A stretch of DNA of 64,000 nt, taken from positions 1 through 64,000 of the forward strand of contig DATJYN010000170.1 of assembly GCA_035499575.1 (NCBI GenBank). Direction: 5' to 3'. Below, piece after piece: positions 1 through 8,842 of the stretch; the stretch's first letter is position 1; the number at the start of each line of letters is the position of its first letter. This DNA is from RBG-16-66-20 sp035499575 (GTDB taxonomy: Bacteria; Pseudomonadota; Gammaproteobacteria; Burkholderiales; SG8-39). Both the position numbers and the translations under genes were made by a program. The notes under the pieces were generated by a model. It saw nothing but the letters and a program-made list of their open reading frames with translations, did not search any database and had not been told where the DNA came from.

Positions 1-1
1 C

Positions 2-418
2 GCATCGCTGCCGCTGGCGTCAGGCATCACCGTGCGCACCGCCGTGCTGAACCATCCCGACGGCGCGACCGGCTATCGCATCGAGCATGGCGGCAAGTCG
101 GTTTGCTATGTCACCGACACGGAGCACGTGCCCGGCACGCCCGACCGAAATGTCCTCGGCCTGATCGAGGGCGCCGACATCGTGATCTACGACTGCATGT
201 ACACCGACGACGAGTACATCAGGTCCTATGTCGGCTGGGGTCATTCGACCTGGCAGGAAGCGGTGCGGCTGTGCAAGACCGCCGGCGTGAAGAAGCTGGT
301 GGTGTTCCATCACGACCCCGATCACGACGACGACGCGCTTGATGCGATCGGGCGCGACGTCGCCGCGGCGCTGCCCGGCGCCGTCATGGCGCGCGAGGGC
401 CTGACCCTGAGACCTTGA
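2..418 (+). CDS. MBL-fold metallo-hydrolase, C-terminal part (5' end outside window)
   Basis: The reading frame is open to the left edge, so only the last 138 codons are present. The fragment carries late motifs of the metallo-beta-lactamase fold: a YVTDTEH segment (strand plus metal Asp/His), then an acidic DCMYTDDEY stretch, GWGHSTW, and a C-terminal VVFHHDPDHDDD motif typical of the MBL hydrolases near the PhnP/ribonuclease Z branch. The N-terminal HxHxDH motif must lie upstream of the window. The substrate cannot be deduced. The gene converges on the ABC permease gene with only 15 bases between the stop codons, and no terminator hairpin is visible there. Confidence 0.75.
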   Translation, partial: ASLPLASGITVRTAVLNHPDGATGYRIEHGGKSVCYVTDTEHVPGTPDRNVLGLIEGADIVIYDCMYTDDEYIRSYVGWGHSTWQEAVRLCKTAGVKKLVVFHHDPDHDDDALDAIGRDVAAALPGAVMAREGLTLRP

Positions 419-433
419 TGGCGGGGTTGGTAC

Positions 434-1600
434 CTACTTGTACGGGTCGGCGGCGTCGCGCAGGCCGTCGCCGAAGAAGTTGAACGCCAGCACCACGATA
501 AAGACGGGCACCACCGGCAGCATCAGCCATGGATAGAGCGCCACCACGTTGATGTTCTGCGCCTCGTTCAGCAGCACGCCCCAGCTGGTCACCGGCGGCC
601 GCAGGCCCAGGCCGAGGAACGAGAGCGCGGTCTCGCCGAGGATCATGCTCGGCACCGAGAGCGTGAGCGAGGCGATCAGGTGGCTGGTGAAGCTGGGCAG
701 CAGGTGCCGGCCGATCACGCGCTGCGGAGACGCGCCCATCAGCACGGCGGCAGAGGCGAAGTCCTCCTCTCGCAGCGCAAGCAGCTTGGAACGCACGGCA
801 CGCGCGAGGCCCGGCCAGTCGAGCAGCCCGAGGATGATGGTGATGCCGAAATAGACCAGCACCGGGCTCCAGTTCACCGGCAGCGCCGCCGAGAGCGCCA
901 TCCAGAGCGGCAGTTCAGGGAACGAGCGCACCATCTCGATGAAGCGCTGGATCAGGGTATCGACCCAGCCGCCGTAGTAGCCCGAAATGCCGCCCAGCGT
1001 GATGCCGATCATGAAACTCACCGCGATGCCAAGCAGGCCCACGGTCAGGGAAATCCGCGTGCCGTAGATGATGCGAGAAAGCACGTCCCGACCCAGGCGA
1101 TCGGTGCCGAACAGGAAGAAGGTCCCGTCCTCGGCCGGGCAGACCAGGTGAAAGCTGCCGCTGAACAGGCCCCAGAACTCGTACTCGTCGCCGCTGCAGA
1201 AGAACCGCAGCGGCTGCACCTTGGCCGGATCGGCGGTGAAAATGCGCCGCATGCTCTGCGTATTGAGTTCCATGCTGTAGCCGTAGACGAAAGGTCCCAC
1301 GAAGCTGCCCTCGTGGAACAGGTGCAACCGCTGCGGCGGCGCGTAGATGTTGCGCGAATCGCGGCTGTGCAGGTTGTAGGGCGCAATAATCTCGCTGACT
1401 AGGATCGACGAGTAGATCGCGAGCAGGATCGCCGCGCAGGCCACGGCGATGCGGTGCCGCCGGAACTTCCACCACATGATCTTCCACTGCGAGGCCCGGT
1501 AAAAGCGCTCCTGCTCCGGGGTCAGCTTCTCGACGGCGAGCGGCTCGAAGGGTTCGGGCGAAACATAGTGCTCCAGCCGCGCATCCGACTTCGCCGTCAC
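434..1600 (-). CDS. Oligopeptide-type ABC transporter permease (OppC/YejE-like)
   Basis: Inner-membrane permease of 388 residues. Residues 40-60 form an OppC-N-type first helix (WWKFRRHRIAVACAAILLA). The C-terminal half has the BPD-transporter fold, including the cytoplasmic EAA-type loop EEDFASAAVLMGASPQ and a terminal GDGLRDAADPYK tail typical of OppC/DppC/YejE proteins. About 80 residues between helix 1 and the FGTDRLGRDVLSR motif form a large periplasmic insertion with two cysteines; this makes the protein longer than a typical DppC (~300 residues). It is the last gene of the leftward operon and overlaps the upstream permease gene by ATGA. It should pair with that permease and the fused ATPase to import peptides or a peptide-like compound; the ligand is unknown. 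Confidence 0.88.
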   Translation of the reverse strand: MTAKSDARLEHYVSPEPFEPLAVEKLTPEQERFYRASQWKIMWWKFRRHRIAVACAAILLAIYSSILVSEIIAPYNLHSRDSRNIYAPPQRLHLFHEGSFVGPFVYGYSMELNTQSMRRIFTADPAKVQPLRFFCSGDEYEFWGLFSGSFHLVCPAEDGTFFLFGTDRLGRDVLSRIIYGTRISLTVGLLGIAVSFMIGITLGGISGYYGGWVDTLIQRFIEMVRSFPELPLWMALSAALPVNWSPVLVYFGITIILGLLDWPGLARAVRSKLLALREEDFASAAVLMGASPQRVIGRHLLPSFTSHLIASLTLSVPSMILGETALSFLGLGLRPPVTSWGVLLNEAQNINVVALYPWLMLPVVPVFIVVLAFNFFGDGLRDAADPYK

Positions 1601-2622
1601 TTTGCGACGCCCCCGGTCAGCCGGATCCTCGGGTCGAGCGCCGCCAGCAGCAGGTCGGAGATGAACATGCCGATCACCGTCAGCAGCGCCAGGAACATCA
1701 GGAACGAGCCCGCAAGGTACTGGTCCTGGCTGCGCAGCGCATCCAGCAGCATCGGGCCCGAAGTCTGCAGCGACAGCACCACCGCGACCACTGCCGAACC
1801 GGAGATGACCGAGGGCAGCAGGTGGCCGATGTCGGAAATGAACGGATTCAGCGACATCCGCAGCGGGTACTTCAGCAGCAGACGGAACTGCGGCATGCCC
1901 TTGGCACGCGCGGTTACCACGTATTGCTTCTGCAATTCATCCAGCAGGTTGGCGCGCAGCCGCCGGATCATGGCGGCAGTGCCGGAGGTGCCGATGACGA
2001 TCACCGGTATCCACAGGTGGGTCAGCACCGAGCCGGCCTTCGCCAAACTCCAGGACTTGTCGAGGAACTCCGGGTCCATGATGCCGCCGATGGCCAGGCC
2101 GAACTCGACGTTGGCGAAATACATCAGGACCAGCGCGAACAGGAAGTTAGGCGTCGCCAGGCCGACGTAGCCGAGCAACGTGAGGCCGTGGTCGCCCCAA
2201 CTGTACTGGTGCGTCGCCGCGTAGACGCCGATCGGAAACGCTACTGCCCAGGTAAATAGCACTACGGTGAAATTCAATATGAAGGACAGCACCATGCGGT
2301 CGCCGATCACCTGGTTGACCGGCAGGTCATGCTCGAAGGACCAGCCCCAGTCGCCTTGCAGCAGGCCGGAGAAGCCGCGCTCGGAGGGCCAGATGCCGAC
2401 CCAGACCGCGTACTGCTCGATGAAGGGTTTGTCCAGGCCGAACTGCTTGCGCAGGAATACGACTCTCTCGAGCGCCGCCTTGTCGCCCTGGCTGCGCAGT
2501 TCTGCGAGCTGGTTGGAAAGGAAATCGCCGGGCGGCAGCTTGATGATGCTGAACGTGACCAGGCTGATCACGAGCAGCGTCGGGAGCATGATCAGGATCC
2601 GCCGGATGGTGTAGGTCAGCAT
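1597..2622 (-). CDS. Oligopeptide-type ABC transporter permease (OppB/YejB-like)
   Basis: Inner-membrane permease of 341 residues. The N-terminus MLTYTIRRILIMLPTLLVI is the usual first helix of OppB/DppB/YejB proteins. The FGLDKPFIEQYAVWVG and GDWGWSF motifs follow, and later the EAA-like loop ELQKQYVVTARAKGMPQ that contacts the ATPase. Length fits the family. It starts with ATG 20 bases after the solute-binding protein gene and ends in an ATGA overlap with the second permease gene, so the two permeases are probably made stoichiometrically. Transport specificity is not evident from sequence. Confidence 0.9.
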   Translation of the reverse strand: MLTYTIRRILIMLPTLLVISLVTFSIIKLPPGDFLSNQLAELRSQGDKAALERVVFLRKQFGLDKPFIEQYAVWVGIWPSERGFSGLLQGDWGWSFEHDLPVNQVIGDRMVLSFILNFTVVLFTWAVAFPIGVYAATHQYSWGDHGLTLLGYVGLATPNFLFALVLMYFANVEFGLAIGGIMDPEFLDKSWSLAKAGSVLTHLWIPVIVIGTSGTAAMIRRLRANLLDELQKQYVVTARAKGMPQFRLLLKYPLRMSLNPFISDIGHLLPSVISGSAVVAVVLSLQTSGPMLLDALRSQDQYLAGSFLMFLALLTVIGMFISDLLLAALDPRIRLTGGVAK

Positions 2623-2642
2623 GTCGGGTAGGCCGGATCAGG

Positions 2643-4550
2643 TTATTTCTGCGGTTCGCTGAACCAGAACGTGTCCGGATGGTAGATGCCGAAGAATGCG
2701 CCGGGGTCCCAGTTGTAGATCCCCTTCTCCGGGACGTTCCTGAGCGAATTGCGCGCCACCACCGGCTGGGACACGCCGTTCACGATGCCGATCGAATACA
2801 TCTGCTCCGTATGGATCTGCAGCATGCGCTGCCAGATTTTCGTGCGCTCTTCGCGGGATGCGGTACTGCGCCAGGCATTGTCGAGCTTGAGCAGTTCGGC
2901 GACTTCCGGCATGTCCGGCGCCTCGCCGGCCTTGCCGCTGGTCTCGTAGAACTGCCCGAACTTGGGCCATTGCAGTTGCTGCTGGCTGGTCGGCGCCAGC
3001 TCTTCCGGGCTGGTGTCCGCGCTCGCCATGCCGTTCTCGATGCCGGACCACACCGACATCAGCGCTTCGCCGGAAAACACGCGGTTGCGCAGCACTTCGC
3101 GCTGCGAGGGCTTCGGGAACAGCTTGATGCCGACGTCGCGCCAGGTCTCGCGGATCATTTCCAGCACGTCGGTCTGCTCGGTCGACTCGCCGGCGGTCTC
3201 GACGACGATCTCCATCGGCCGCCCGTCGGGCAGCCTGCGCACGCCGTCCGGGCCGCGCTTGAGATTCATCTCGTCTAGCAGCTTTTCCGCGCCCTTCTTG
3301 TCGAATTGCGCCCAGCGCGTCTGGTACTCCTTCTTGTACAGCGGGCTCTCGGCCACCACCGTGTCGTTGCTCTCGTTGGCGAGGCCGAAGTAGAGCACCT
3401 GGTTCACCTGGCCGCGGTCGATCGCCATCGACAGCGCGCGCCGGAAGCGCGGGTCGCGCACGATCGGCTTCCAGACCGGGTCATTGACGTTCAGGTTCGG
3501 GTACAGCGCCATGTGCGAGCCGCGCACCGTCTTCCATAGCAGCGTACGGTAGTTGTTGGTCTTCTCGCCCTTCTTCAGGAAGGTGAAGTTGTTGAACTGG
3601 AGGTCGCGCGCCTGCAGGTCGGATTCCCCGGCGCCGGCTTTCGCCGGGATCAGCTTGCTCTCCGCCACCGACAGCACCACGCGGTCGATGTAGGGCAATT
3701 GGTGGCCGTTCGCATCGACCCGATGGAAGTAGGGGTTGCGCACCGCGACGAAGCGGTCCGCGGGCGGCTTGGAAGTGTTGATCCAGGGCTGCAGGGTCGG
3801 CAGCGCCGGGTTGTCGTACTGGTACATGTTGTCTTCGCGGTTGTGGATCGCCGCCCAGCCGCGCTTTGAACCGCCGCTCTTGTCGGTCTCGCTCAACTTC
3901 TTGTTGTATTTGATGTGGAATTGCTTGAGATATGCCGACGGCCGGAAGATGAATAGCGGCGACGCGCCGGCCATGCGCGGCAGGAAATCCGGATTCGGCT
4001 TCGACCAGCTGTAGCGCACCGTCTGCTTGTCCGGATAGTCGACCTTGGGTGCTTCGCCGTTCACCAGCAGGTCGCTCGGCGGACCCGTCGGGCTGAGTTC
4101 CTTGTTGTTGGCGACGTCGTCCCAGTAATAGCGGAAGTCCTCGATGGTGAAGGGCTGGCCGTTCGACCAGCGCTGGCCCTTGCGCAGCTTCATGGTGAAG
4201 ATGCGCTCGTCCTTGACGTCGATGCTCTCCAGGATGTCCGGCACGATGTTGAAGTTCTGGTCGTAGCCCACCAGGCGCGCGTAACCGTAGACCACCAGCA
4301 TGCGCACGTCGCGGCTGCGGCCGATCAGCATGTTCAGGCTGCCGCCGTACTGGCCGGGCTGCATTCCGGTCGGCAGTTTCACGACCAGCGGGTTCTCCGG
4401 CAGGCGCTTGGCCACCGGCGGCAGCTTGCCGGCCTTGACGTCGGCCTCCAACGCCGGGGGTTCGAGGTATTTCGTCTGCGCCGCAGCGGTGGCGGCGGCA
4501 CCGGCCAGCAGCGCGGCGAGCAGCGTCAGGATCAGATTTTTGTGGTTCAT
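2643..4550 (-). CDS. ABC transporter substrate-binding protein, family 5 (OppA/YejA-like)
   Basis: Periplasmic binding protein of 635 residues. Residues 1-24 form a signal peptide (MNHKNLILTLLAALLAGAAA, Ala-x-Ala cut site, no lipobox Cys), so it is secreted and soluble. The SBP_bac_5 signatures are present: a LVGYDQNFNIVPDILES segment, MKLRKGQRWSNGQPFTIEDF, and later RRALSMAIDRGQVNQ. The large size matches the longer YejA-type members rather than OppA (~540). Start overlaps the ATPase stop by ATGA. It presumably delivers peptides or another oligomeric amide to the downstream permeases; given the glycosyltransferases upstream, a glycopeptide or muropeptide ligand is possible but is inference only. 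Confidence 0.9.
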   Translation of the reverse strand: MNHKNLILTLLAALLAGAAATAAAQTKYLEPPALEADVKAGKLPPVAKRLPENPLVVKLPTGMQPGQYGGSLNMLIGRSRDVRMLVVYGYARLVGYDQNFNIVPDILESIDVKDERIFTMKLRKGQRWSNGQPFTIEDFRYYWDDVANNKELSPTGPPSDLLVNGEAPKVDYPDKQTVRYSWSKPNPDFLPRMAGASPLFIFRPSAYLKQFHIKYNKKLSETDKSGGSKRGWAAIHNREDNMYQYDNPALPTLQPWINTSKPPADRFVAVRNPYFHRVDANGHQLPYIDRVVLSVAESKLIPAKAGAGESDLQARDLQFNNFTFLKKGEKTNNYRTLLWKTVRGSHMALYPNLNVNDPVWKPIVRDPRFRRALSMAIDRGQVNQVLYFGLANESNDTVVAESPLYKKEYQTRWAQFDKKGAEKLLDEMNLKRGPDGVRRLPDGRPMEIVVETAGESTEQTDVLEMIRETWRDVGIKLFPKPSQREVLRNRVFSGEALMSVWSGIENGMASADTSPEELAPTSQQQLQWPKFGQFYETSGKAGEAPDMPEVAELLKLDNAWRSTASREERTKIWQRMLQIHTEQMYSIGIVNGVSQPVVARNSLRNVPEKGIYNWDPGAFFGIYHPDTFWFSEPQK

Positions 4551-6439
4551 GAGCGGAGCTCCGAAAGGTCTGCGTTCTCGTGTGCGCGAACGAAATGATT
4601 GGACCCGATGTCGAGCATGCTGGCGCGCTCGAGGCCGTCGAGGCGGAACGGCAGCGGCCAGGCGCGCGGGTCGGAAGCCTTGCCTTCCATGAGCGCGGCA
4701 AAATCAAGCTTGCGATCGAGGTCGGGATCCGGCACGGCGGCGAGCAGCGCCTTGGTGTATGGATGCGTCGGATTGCGGAATAGTTCCTCGGAGGAAGCCA
4801 GTTCGACCAGGCGGCCGGCGCACATGACGGCGATGCGGTCCGCGAGGTAGTGCACGACTGCGAGGTTGTGGGAGATGAAGATATAGGTGAGGTTGAGCGC
4901 GCTCTTCAGGTCGAGCAGCAGGTTGAGCACCTGCGCCTGGACCGAGACGTCGAGCGCGGACACCGGCTCGTCGCAAATGAGGAGTTGCGGGCCGAGCGCC
5001 AGCGCCCTGGCAATGCCGATGCGTTGCCGCTGCCCGCCGGAGAAACTGTGCGGGTAGCGCCGCAGGTAGCGCACGTCGAGGCCGACCAGTGTCATCAACT
5101 CCTTGACGCGCGCGAACCGCTCTTCCTTGTCGCCGATGCGATGGATCACCAGCGGCTCGGCGAGAATCTCATTGACCGTCATCCTCGGATTGAGCGAACT
5201 GAACGGATCCTGGAATACGAACTGCACCTTGCGGCGGTAGCTGAACAACTCGTCGCCCTTCAGCGCCAGCACGTCGCGCCGGGTACCGCGGTCGTTGAAG
5301 GTAATTTCGCCGCTGTCGGGGGTGAGCGAGCGCAGCAGCATCTTCGCGGTGGTCGTCTTGCCGCAGCCGGATTCGCCGACCAGGCCGAGGCATTCTCCCG
5401 TGTCGACGTGAAAACTGACGTCGTCGACGGCGCGCACCTGGCCGGCGAGCTTGCGGCCGAGCAGCGAAGTCTTGCGCGTCTCGAAATGCTTGACGAGATG
5501 GCGCACCGCCAGCAGCGGCGCATCGCTCACCGGTTCTTCCTGCGGGCGACCGCGGCCTGAAATGAGGTGGTCGGTCGAGGCATGCACCTCGCGGATCGGC
5601 GTCAGGCGCTCGCCCGGCGCCATGTTGAAGCGCGGCACCGCGCGCATCAGCGCCTTCAGGTACGGGTAGCGCGGGTCGCGGAAGATGTCTTCGACGGTGC
5701 CGGACTCGACGACCTTGCCGTGGTACATCACCACGACCTCCTCGGCCATGTTGGCGACGATGCCGAGGTCGTGCGTGATCAGCAGCATCGCCATCTTCAA
5801 CTCCGACTGCAGCAATTGCACGAGCTGCAGGATCTGCGCCTGGATGGTCACGTCCAGCGCCGTGGTCGGCTCGTCCGCCACCAGCAGCGCCGGCCGGCAC
5901 ACGAGCGCCATCGCGATCATCGCTCGCTGCCGCAGGCCGCCGGAGAGTTCGAACGGATAGGTGTGCTCGGCCTTGACCGGGTCCGCAAAACCCACCAGCC
6001 GCAGCATTTCGAGCACCGCGTCGCGCCGTTCGGCCTTGCCGAGGCTCGAGCGGTGCAGCATCAGCGCTTCGCCGATCTGGTTGCCGACGGTATGCAGCGG
6101 CGACAACGCGGTCATCGGTTCCTGGAAAATGATCGAAATCCTTCCGCCGCGGATGGCACGCGCCGCCTCGCCCGCCGGATCCAGGCGTGCTATGTCGCTG
6201 ACGCTGCCAGGCAGCTTCGGGTCGCGGAACAGGATTTCGCCCGACTCGATGCGCGCCACACGCGGCAGGATACTCATGACCGCTTGCGCCACCATCGACT
6301 TGCCGGAGCCCGATTCGCCCACCAGCGCCACGGTACGCCCTTCGGGAATGCGGAACGAGACACCGTCGACCGCCTTCACGGTGCCGGCGTCCACCTCGAG
6401 GTAGACGCGCAGGTCGCGGATCTGCAGGACGTCGGCCAC
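4547..6439 (-). CDS. Fused double ABC ATPase of oligopeptide importer (YejF-like)
   Basis: Cytoplasmic ATPase of 630 residues made of two complete ABC domains in one chain, the YejF arrangement (separate OppD and OppF in other systems). Domain 1 has Walker A GESGSGKS, signature LSGGLRQR and Walker B LLVADEPTTALD. Domain 2 has GESGCGKT, SGGQRQR and LLICDEPVSALD. Each is followed by an oligopeptide-ABC C-terminal motif (NPTHPYTKALLAAVPDP near the end of the second). A further ~45 residues trail the second domain. The GTG start shares one base with the upstream PH-like gene stop (TAGTG), tying the importer to the glycan genes. Confidence 0.92.
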   Translation of the reverse strand: MADVLQIRDLRVYLEVDAGTVKAVDGVSFRIPEGRTVALVGESGSGKSMVAQAVMSILPRVARIESGEILFRDPKLPGSVSDIARLDPAGEAARAIRGGRISIIFQEPMTALSPLHTVGNQIGEALMLHRSSLGKAERRDAVLEMLRLVGFADPVKAEHTYPFELSGGLRQRAMIAMALVCRPALLVADEPTTALDVTIQAQILQLVQLLQSELKMAMLLITHDLGIVANMAEEVVVMYHGKVVESGTVEDIFRDPRYPYLKALMRAVPRFNMAPGERLTPIREVHASTDHLISGRGRPQEEPVSDAPLLAVRHLVKHFETRKTSLLGRKLAGQVRAVDDVSFHVDTGECLGLVGESGCGKTTTAKMLLRSLTPDSGEITFNDRGTRRDVLALKGDELFSYRRKVQFVFQDPFSSLNPRMTVNEILAEPLVIHRIGDKEERFARVKELMTLVGLDVRYLRRYPHSFSGGQRQRIGIARALALGPQLLICDEPVSALDVSVQAQVLNLLLDLKSALNLTYIFISHNLAVVHYLADRIAVMCAGRLVELASSEELFRNPTHPYTKALLAAVPDPDLDRKLDFAALMEGKASDPRAWPLPFRLDGLERASMLDIGSNHFVRAHENADLSELRS

Positions 6440-6927
6440 TATCCGAGCAATTCCTGGATATTGCCCACGGTGTAAACGTCGAGCTCGAGGTCGCGCAGCG
6501 CGGCAGCCTGCGCGGCCGCGCCGACGAGTACGGCGAAGCCGTCCAGATCCGAATCAACGCGGATCGTTCGCCGCGCGTCGCCTAGCCTCAACTGCATCCA
6601 TCCCCCCTGCATTGACCGTCCCTCCGGGTCGCGGCGCGTCGAGTAGTAATCGAGCCGCAGTGAACGCAAATCTTCCCACCGGATGGCGGCGCCAAGCAGT
6701 CCCCTGGCGCGGATTCCGGTTTCATCCAGCTCGATATGGGTCAGCTGACGGCAGACCGTGCGGCCAGAGTATACGAGGAATAGTGCGGCCGTCGCAGCCA
6801 GCACCCATGCCACCGGCACCGCCGGATGCGCGAACAAAAGCAGGCCGAGCGCGATGCCGAGACCTCCCGCGCCGCCCGCGTAATCCGGCGCCAGCGCCCG
6901 CCAGGAGTAGCGAAACTGACGGATCAC
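6439..6927 (-). CDS. Membrane protein with PH-like domain, function unknown
   Basis: A 162-residue protein. Two hydrophobic segments (about residues 18-55: LGIALGLLLFA and VAWVLAATAALFLVY) form a hairpin followed by a cytoplasmic domain (LTHIELDETGIRARGLLGAAIRWEDLRSL), which looks like a bacterial PH domain of the YdbT type. I chose GTG at 6927 because it makes a GTGA overlap with the deacetylase stop; a longer frame exists upstream but lies inside the deacetylase coding region. No enzymatic motif is visible. It links the glycosyltransferase cassette to the ABC importer, and may be an assembly or regulatory partner of one of them. Confidence 0.65.
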   Translation of the reverse strand: MIRQFRYSWRALAPDYAGGAGGLGIALGLLLFAHPAVPVAWVLAATAALFLVYSGRTVCRQLTHIELDETGIRARGLLGAAIRWEDLRSLRLDYYSTRRDPEGRSMQGGWMQLRLGDARRTIRVDSDLDGFAVLVGAAAQAAALRDLELDVYTVGNIQELLG

Positions 6928-7685
6928 GGAACGTGAAATAGTGCCTGCGCGCCGCGCCAGCGCACGCCGGGTCCAGTGCGGACCGTTTCGAACAGGCGTT
7001 CGAGGAAATCCCAAGCCGCCTCATCGTGCACTGCATGGTGGCTGAGCCAGCCGGTCGCCTCGCCCGCGTCGGCCCGGCCTTCGCGCTTGGCTGCGAGGTG
7101 CCGGACCGCGGCGCCGAGCACGGCCTCATCGCCGGCAAAGCCGCGCCCGGCCCGCCAGGCGATCAGGTCCACGTGCGTATTCACTTGCCGCACGCCCGGT
7201 GCGGCTTCGGCCGCCGCACGCGCGCCATAGCGACTGAGTCCCCGGAAACCCGCCACCGCGAGCTCCGGCGCAAGCGCCTCCGGCATGCGGTTCCACGGCG
7301 GCGCAAGGACCGGGATAAATCCTGCGCCAGCCCGCGCCGCGAGCCGTTTCCTTGCAGAGGCAAGGCGCGCGGCCGCGTCGCGCGCGGATTCCGCGACCGA
7401 GAACTCGGTTTTCTTTTCGCCGGCACCGGCGCGATTGCGATGGTCGGTGCCGTGCTGGAGGATCGAGATGCCCGGTCCGATGTTTTCGAAGGCGGCCTTC
7501 TCGGATTGAATTGGTATGACTGCGAGAGCAAGCGGAATGGAGGCCCTTTGCGACAAGGCCAGCAGCCGCGAAAGGGCGGGATCGGGACGCGCGGCATCGT
7601 CGTCGCGCCACCAGAACTCGGCCACGCGCCCGTCGTCGCGCCAGCGCGCGAGCTCGTCGGCGAATGCGCGCCACGCGGCGTTCAT
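6924..7685 (-). CDS. Polysaccharide deacetylase-like protein
   Basis: A 253-residue protein without signal peptide. The segment FWWRDDDA (D28-D30), ILQHGTDHRN (H78, H82) and APPWNR (around 125) match the Asp-His-His metal site and following motif of NodB-fold (CE4) deacetylases. The family usually removes acetyl groups from sugars. The start ATG at 7685 overlaps the stop of the upstream glycosyltransferase by ATGA; the frame is open further upstream, but that part is Arg-rich and antiparallel to the real gene. Lack of a leader suggests it works in the cytoplasm on a precursor glycan. Substrate is unknown. Confidence 0.75.
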   Translation of the reverse strand: MNAAWRAFADELARWRDDGRVAEFWWRDDDAARPDPALSRLLALSQRASIPLALAVIPIQSEKAAFENIGPGISILQHGTDHRNRAGAGEKKTEFSVAESARDAAARLASARKRLAARAGAGFIPVLAPPWNRMPEALAPELAVAGFRGLSRYGARAAAEAAPGVRQVNTHVDLIAWRAGRGFAGDEAVLGAAVRHLAAKREGRADAGEATGWLSHHAVHDEAAWDFLERLFETVRTGPGVRWRGAQALFHVP

Positions 7686-8842
7686 GCCGCCCTTTCCCGC
7701 GCCCAGCGTGCAATTAGCGCTGCGCCCTCGCGCGCGCCGCCGAGGTCGATGCCGCCGGCAGGCGGCCATGGCTTCACCGCGGCCCGGTCGATTGCCTTTG
7801 CCAGCGCCTGCGGCGTCAGTGCGGACTCCTCCAGCAGCTCCAGCAGGCCGCGCTCGGCGAAGCAGCGCGCCCGCAGGGTCTGCTCGGATTCGCCTCCGCC
7901 GGCGAACGGCACCACCACGGCGCGCGCACGCGCCTGCACTGTTTCCAGCAGCGTGTTGTAGCCCGCCTGGCTGACAGAAAGCGCGCAATTCGACAGCAGC
8001 ACCGGGAAGTCCTGCCGCGAGCGTTCCAATTCGATGCCGCCGGCTGCGTTCGCCAGGCCTGCGAGTTTCCGGAATGCGTCCTCGGAAAGATTGTTGCCTG
8101 CGAGAATGCGCCAGGCGAGTGCCCGCATCGCGGTCAGCGGCTTCGCGCGAATCGCCGCCTCGAGCAGGCTGGCGCCGACCGCGCCGCCGCCCGCGGAAAC
8201 GACGACCTCGTTTTTGCCCGCCGGGTTTCCCGGCGGCGCGGCTTCATCGACGACGTAGCCGGTGTAATGCAGCTTTTGCGCGATGCGCGCGGCAAGCGGA
8301 AAAGTCCGTTCGAACCCGACGACCGACCGGTCGCCGTGCACCAGTACGCCGTCGAAGTAGCGTTCGACAAGGGCCAGCGTATCCTGCTGGCGCTCCGGGC
8401 TTTTTTGCCCGCCGAGGATGTCGCGCACGGAGCAGGCGATCGCGGGCCGGCGCACCGCCGCCGCTGCCGCATCGAGCAGTGGCAAAAGCTCAAATTTCAT
8501 CTGGCGGCGGCCGAACGGGAACAACTCGAGTATCAGCGCTTGCGGATTTGCGGCCCGCCAGGCATCGAGCAGCGCGGCTTTGCGCGCCTGCCGCCAGCTC
8601 TCATCGACGGCGCGGCCGTTTTCGTCCAGCAGCGTCCTAAAACTCAAGTCTGCCGCGCTCGCCGGCGGCAGTTGCACAAGCCGCACGCCATCCAGCCGAA
8701 GGCCAGGCACTTTCGGTCCGCCGCTTGCCAATGTGACTTGCAGGCCTTCGACCGCCAGCGCGCGCGCCAGCGTCGCTGCCCGCTTCAGATGTCCGATGCC
8801 AAGCAGGTGCTGGACATAGAAGAACACGCGCGGCGGAATCAA
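7682..8842 (-). CDS. MurG-like glycosyltransferase (COG4671-type), copy 2
   Basis: A 386-residue predicted cytoplasmic glycosyltransferase with GT-B fold. The N-terminal VQHLLGIGHLKRA and the C-terminal EVVVSAGGGAVG and SVSQAGYNTLLE motifs resemble MurG/family 28 and the COG4671 predicted transferases. The same motifs occur in the first gene of this operon (11298-12524), so the two are paralogues. The start is TTG at 8842 with a TTGA overlap on the preceding stop; no better start precedes the conserved motif. It likely adds a sugar to the glycan that the neighbouring deacetylase and GT4 enzymes handle. Donor and acceptor cannot be read from sequence. Confidence 0.8.
   Translation of the reverse strand: MIPPRVFFYVQHLLGIGHLKRAATLARALAVEGLQVTLASGGPKVPGLRLDGVRLVQLPPASAADLSFRTLLDENGRAVDESWRQARKAALLDAWRAANPQALILELFPFGRRQMKFELLPLLDAAAAAVRRPAIACSVRDILGGQKSPERQQDTLALVERYFDGVLVHGDRSVVGFERTFPLAARIAQKLHYTGYVVDEAAPPGNPAGKNEVVVSAGGGAVGASLLEAAIRAKPLTAMRALAWRILAGNNLSEDAFRKLAGLANAAGGIELERSRQDFPVLLSNCALSVSQAGYNTLLETVQARARAVVVPFAGGGESEQTLRARCFAERGLLELLEESALTPQALAKAIDRAAVKPWPPAGGIDLGGAREGAALIARWARERAA

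Noticed and set aside
680..1402. 240-codon open frame opposite the OppC-like permease
   Set aside because: Arg/His/Gln-rich product with no motif, fully antiparallel to a conserved permease; a high-GC shadow frame.
3481..4707. 408-codon frame overlapping the solute-binding protein on the same strand
   Set aside because: Alternate frame of a clear family 5 binding protein; composition is Arg/Pro/Ala-rich and no homology is recognisable.
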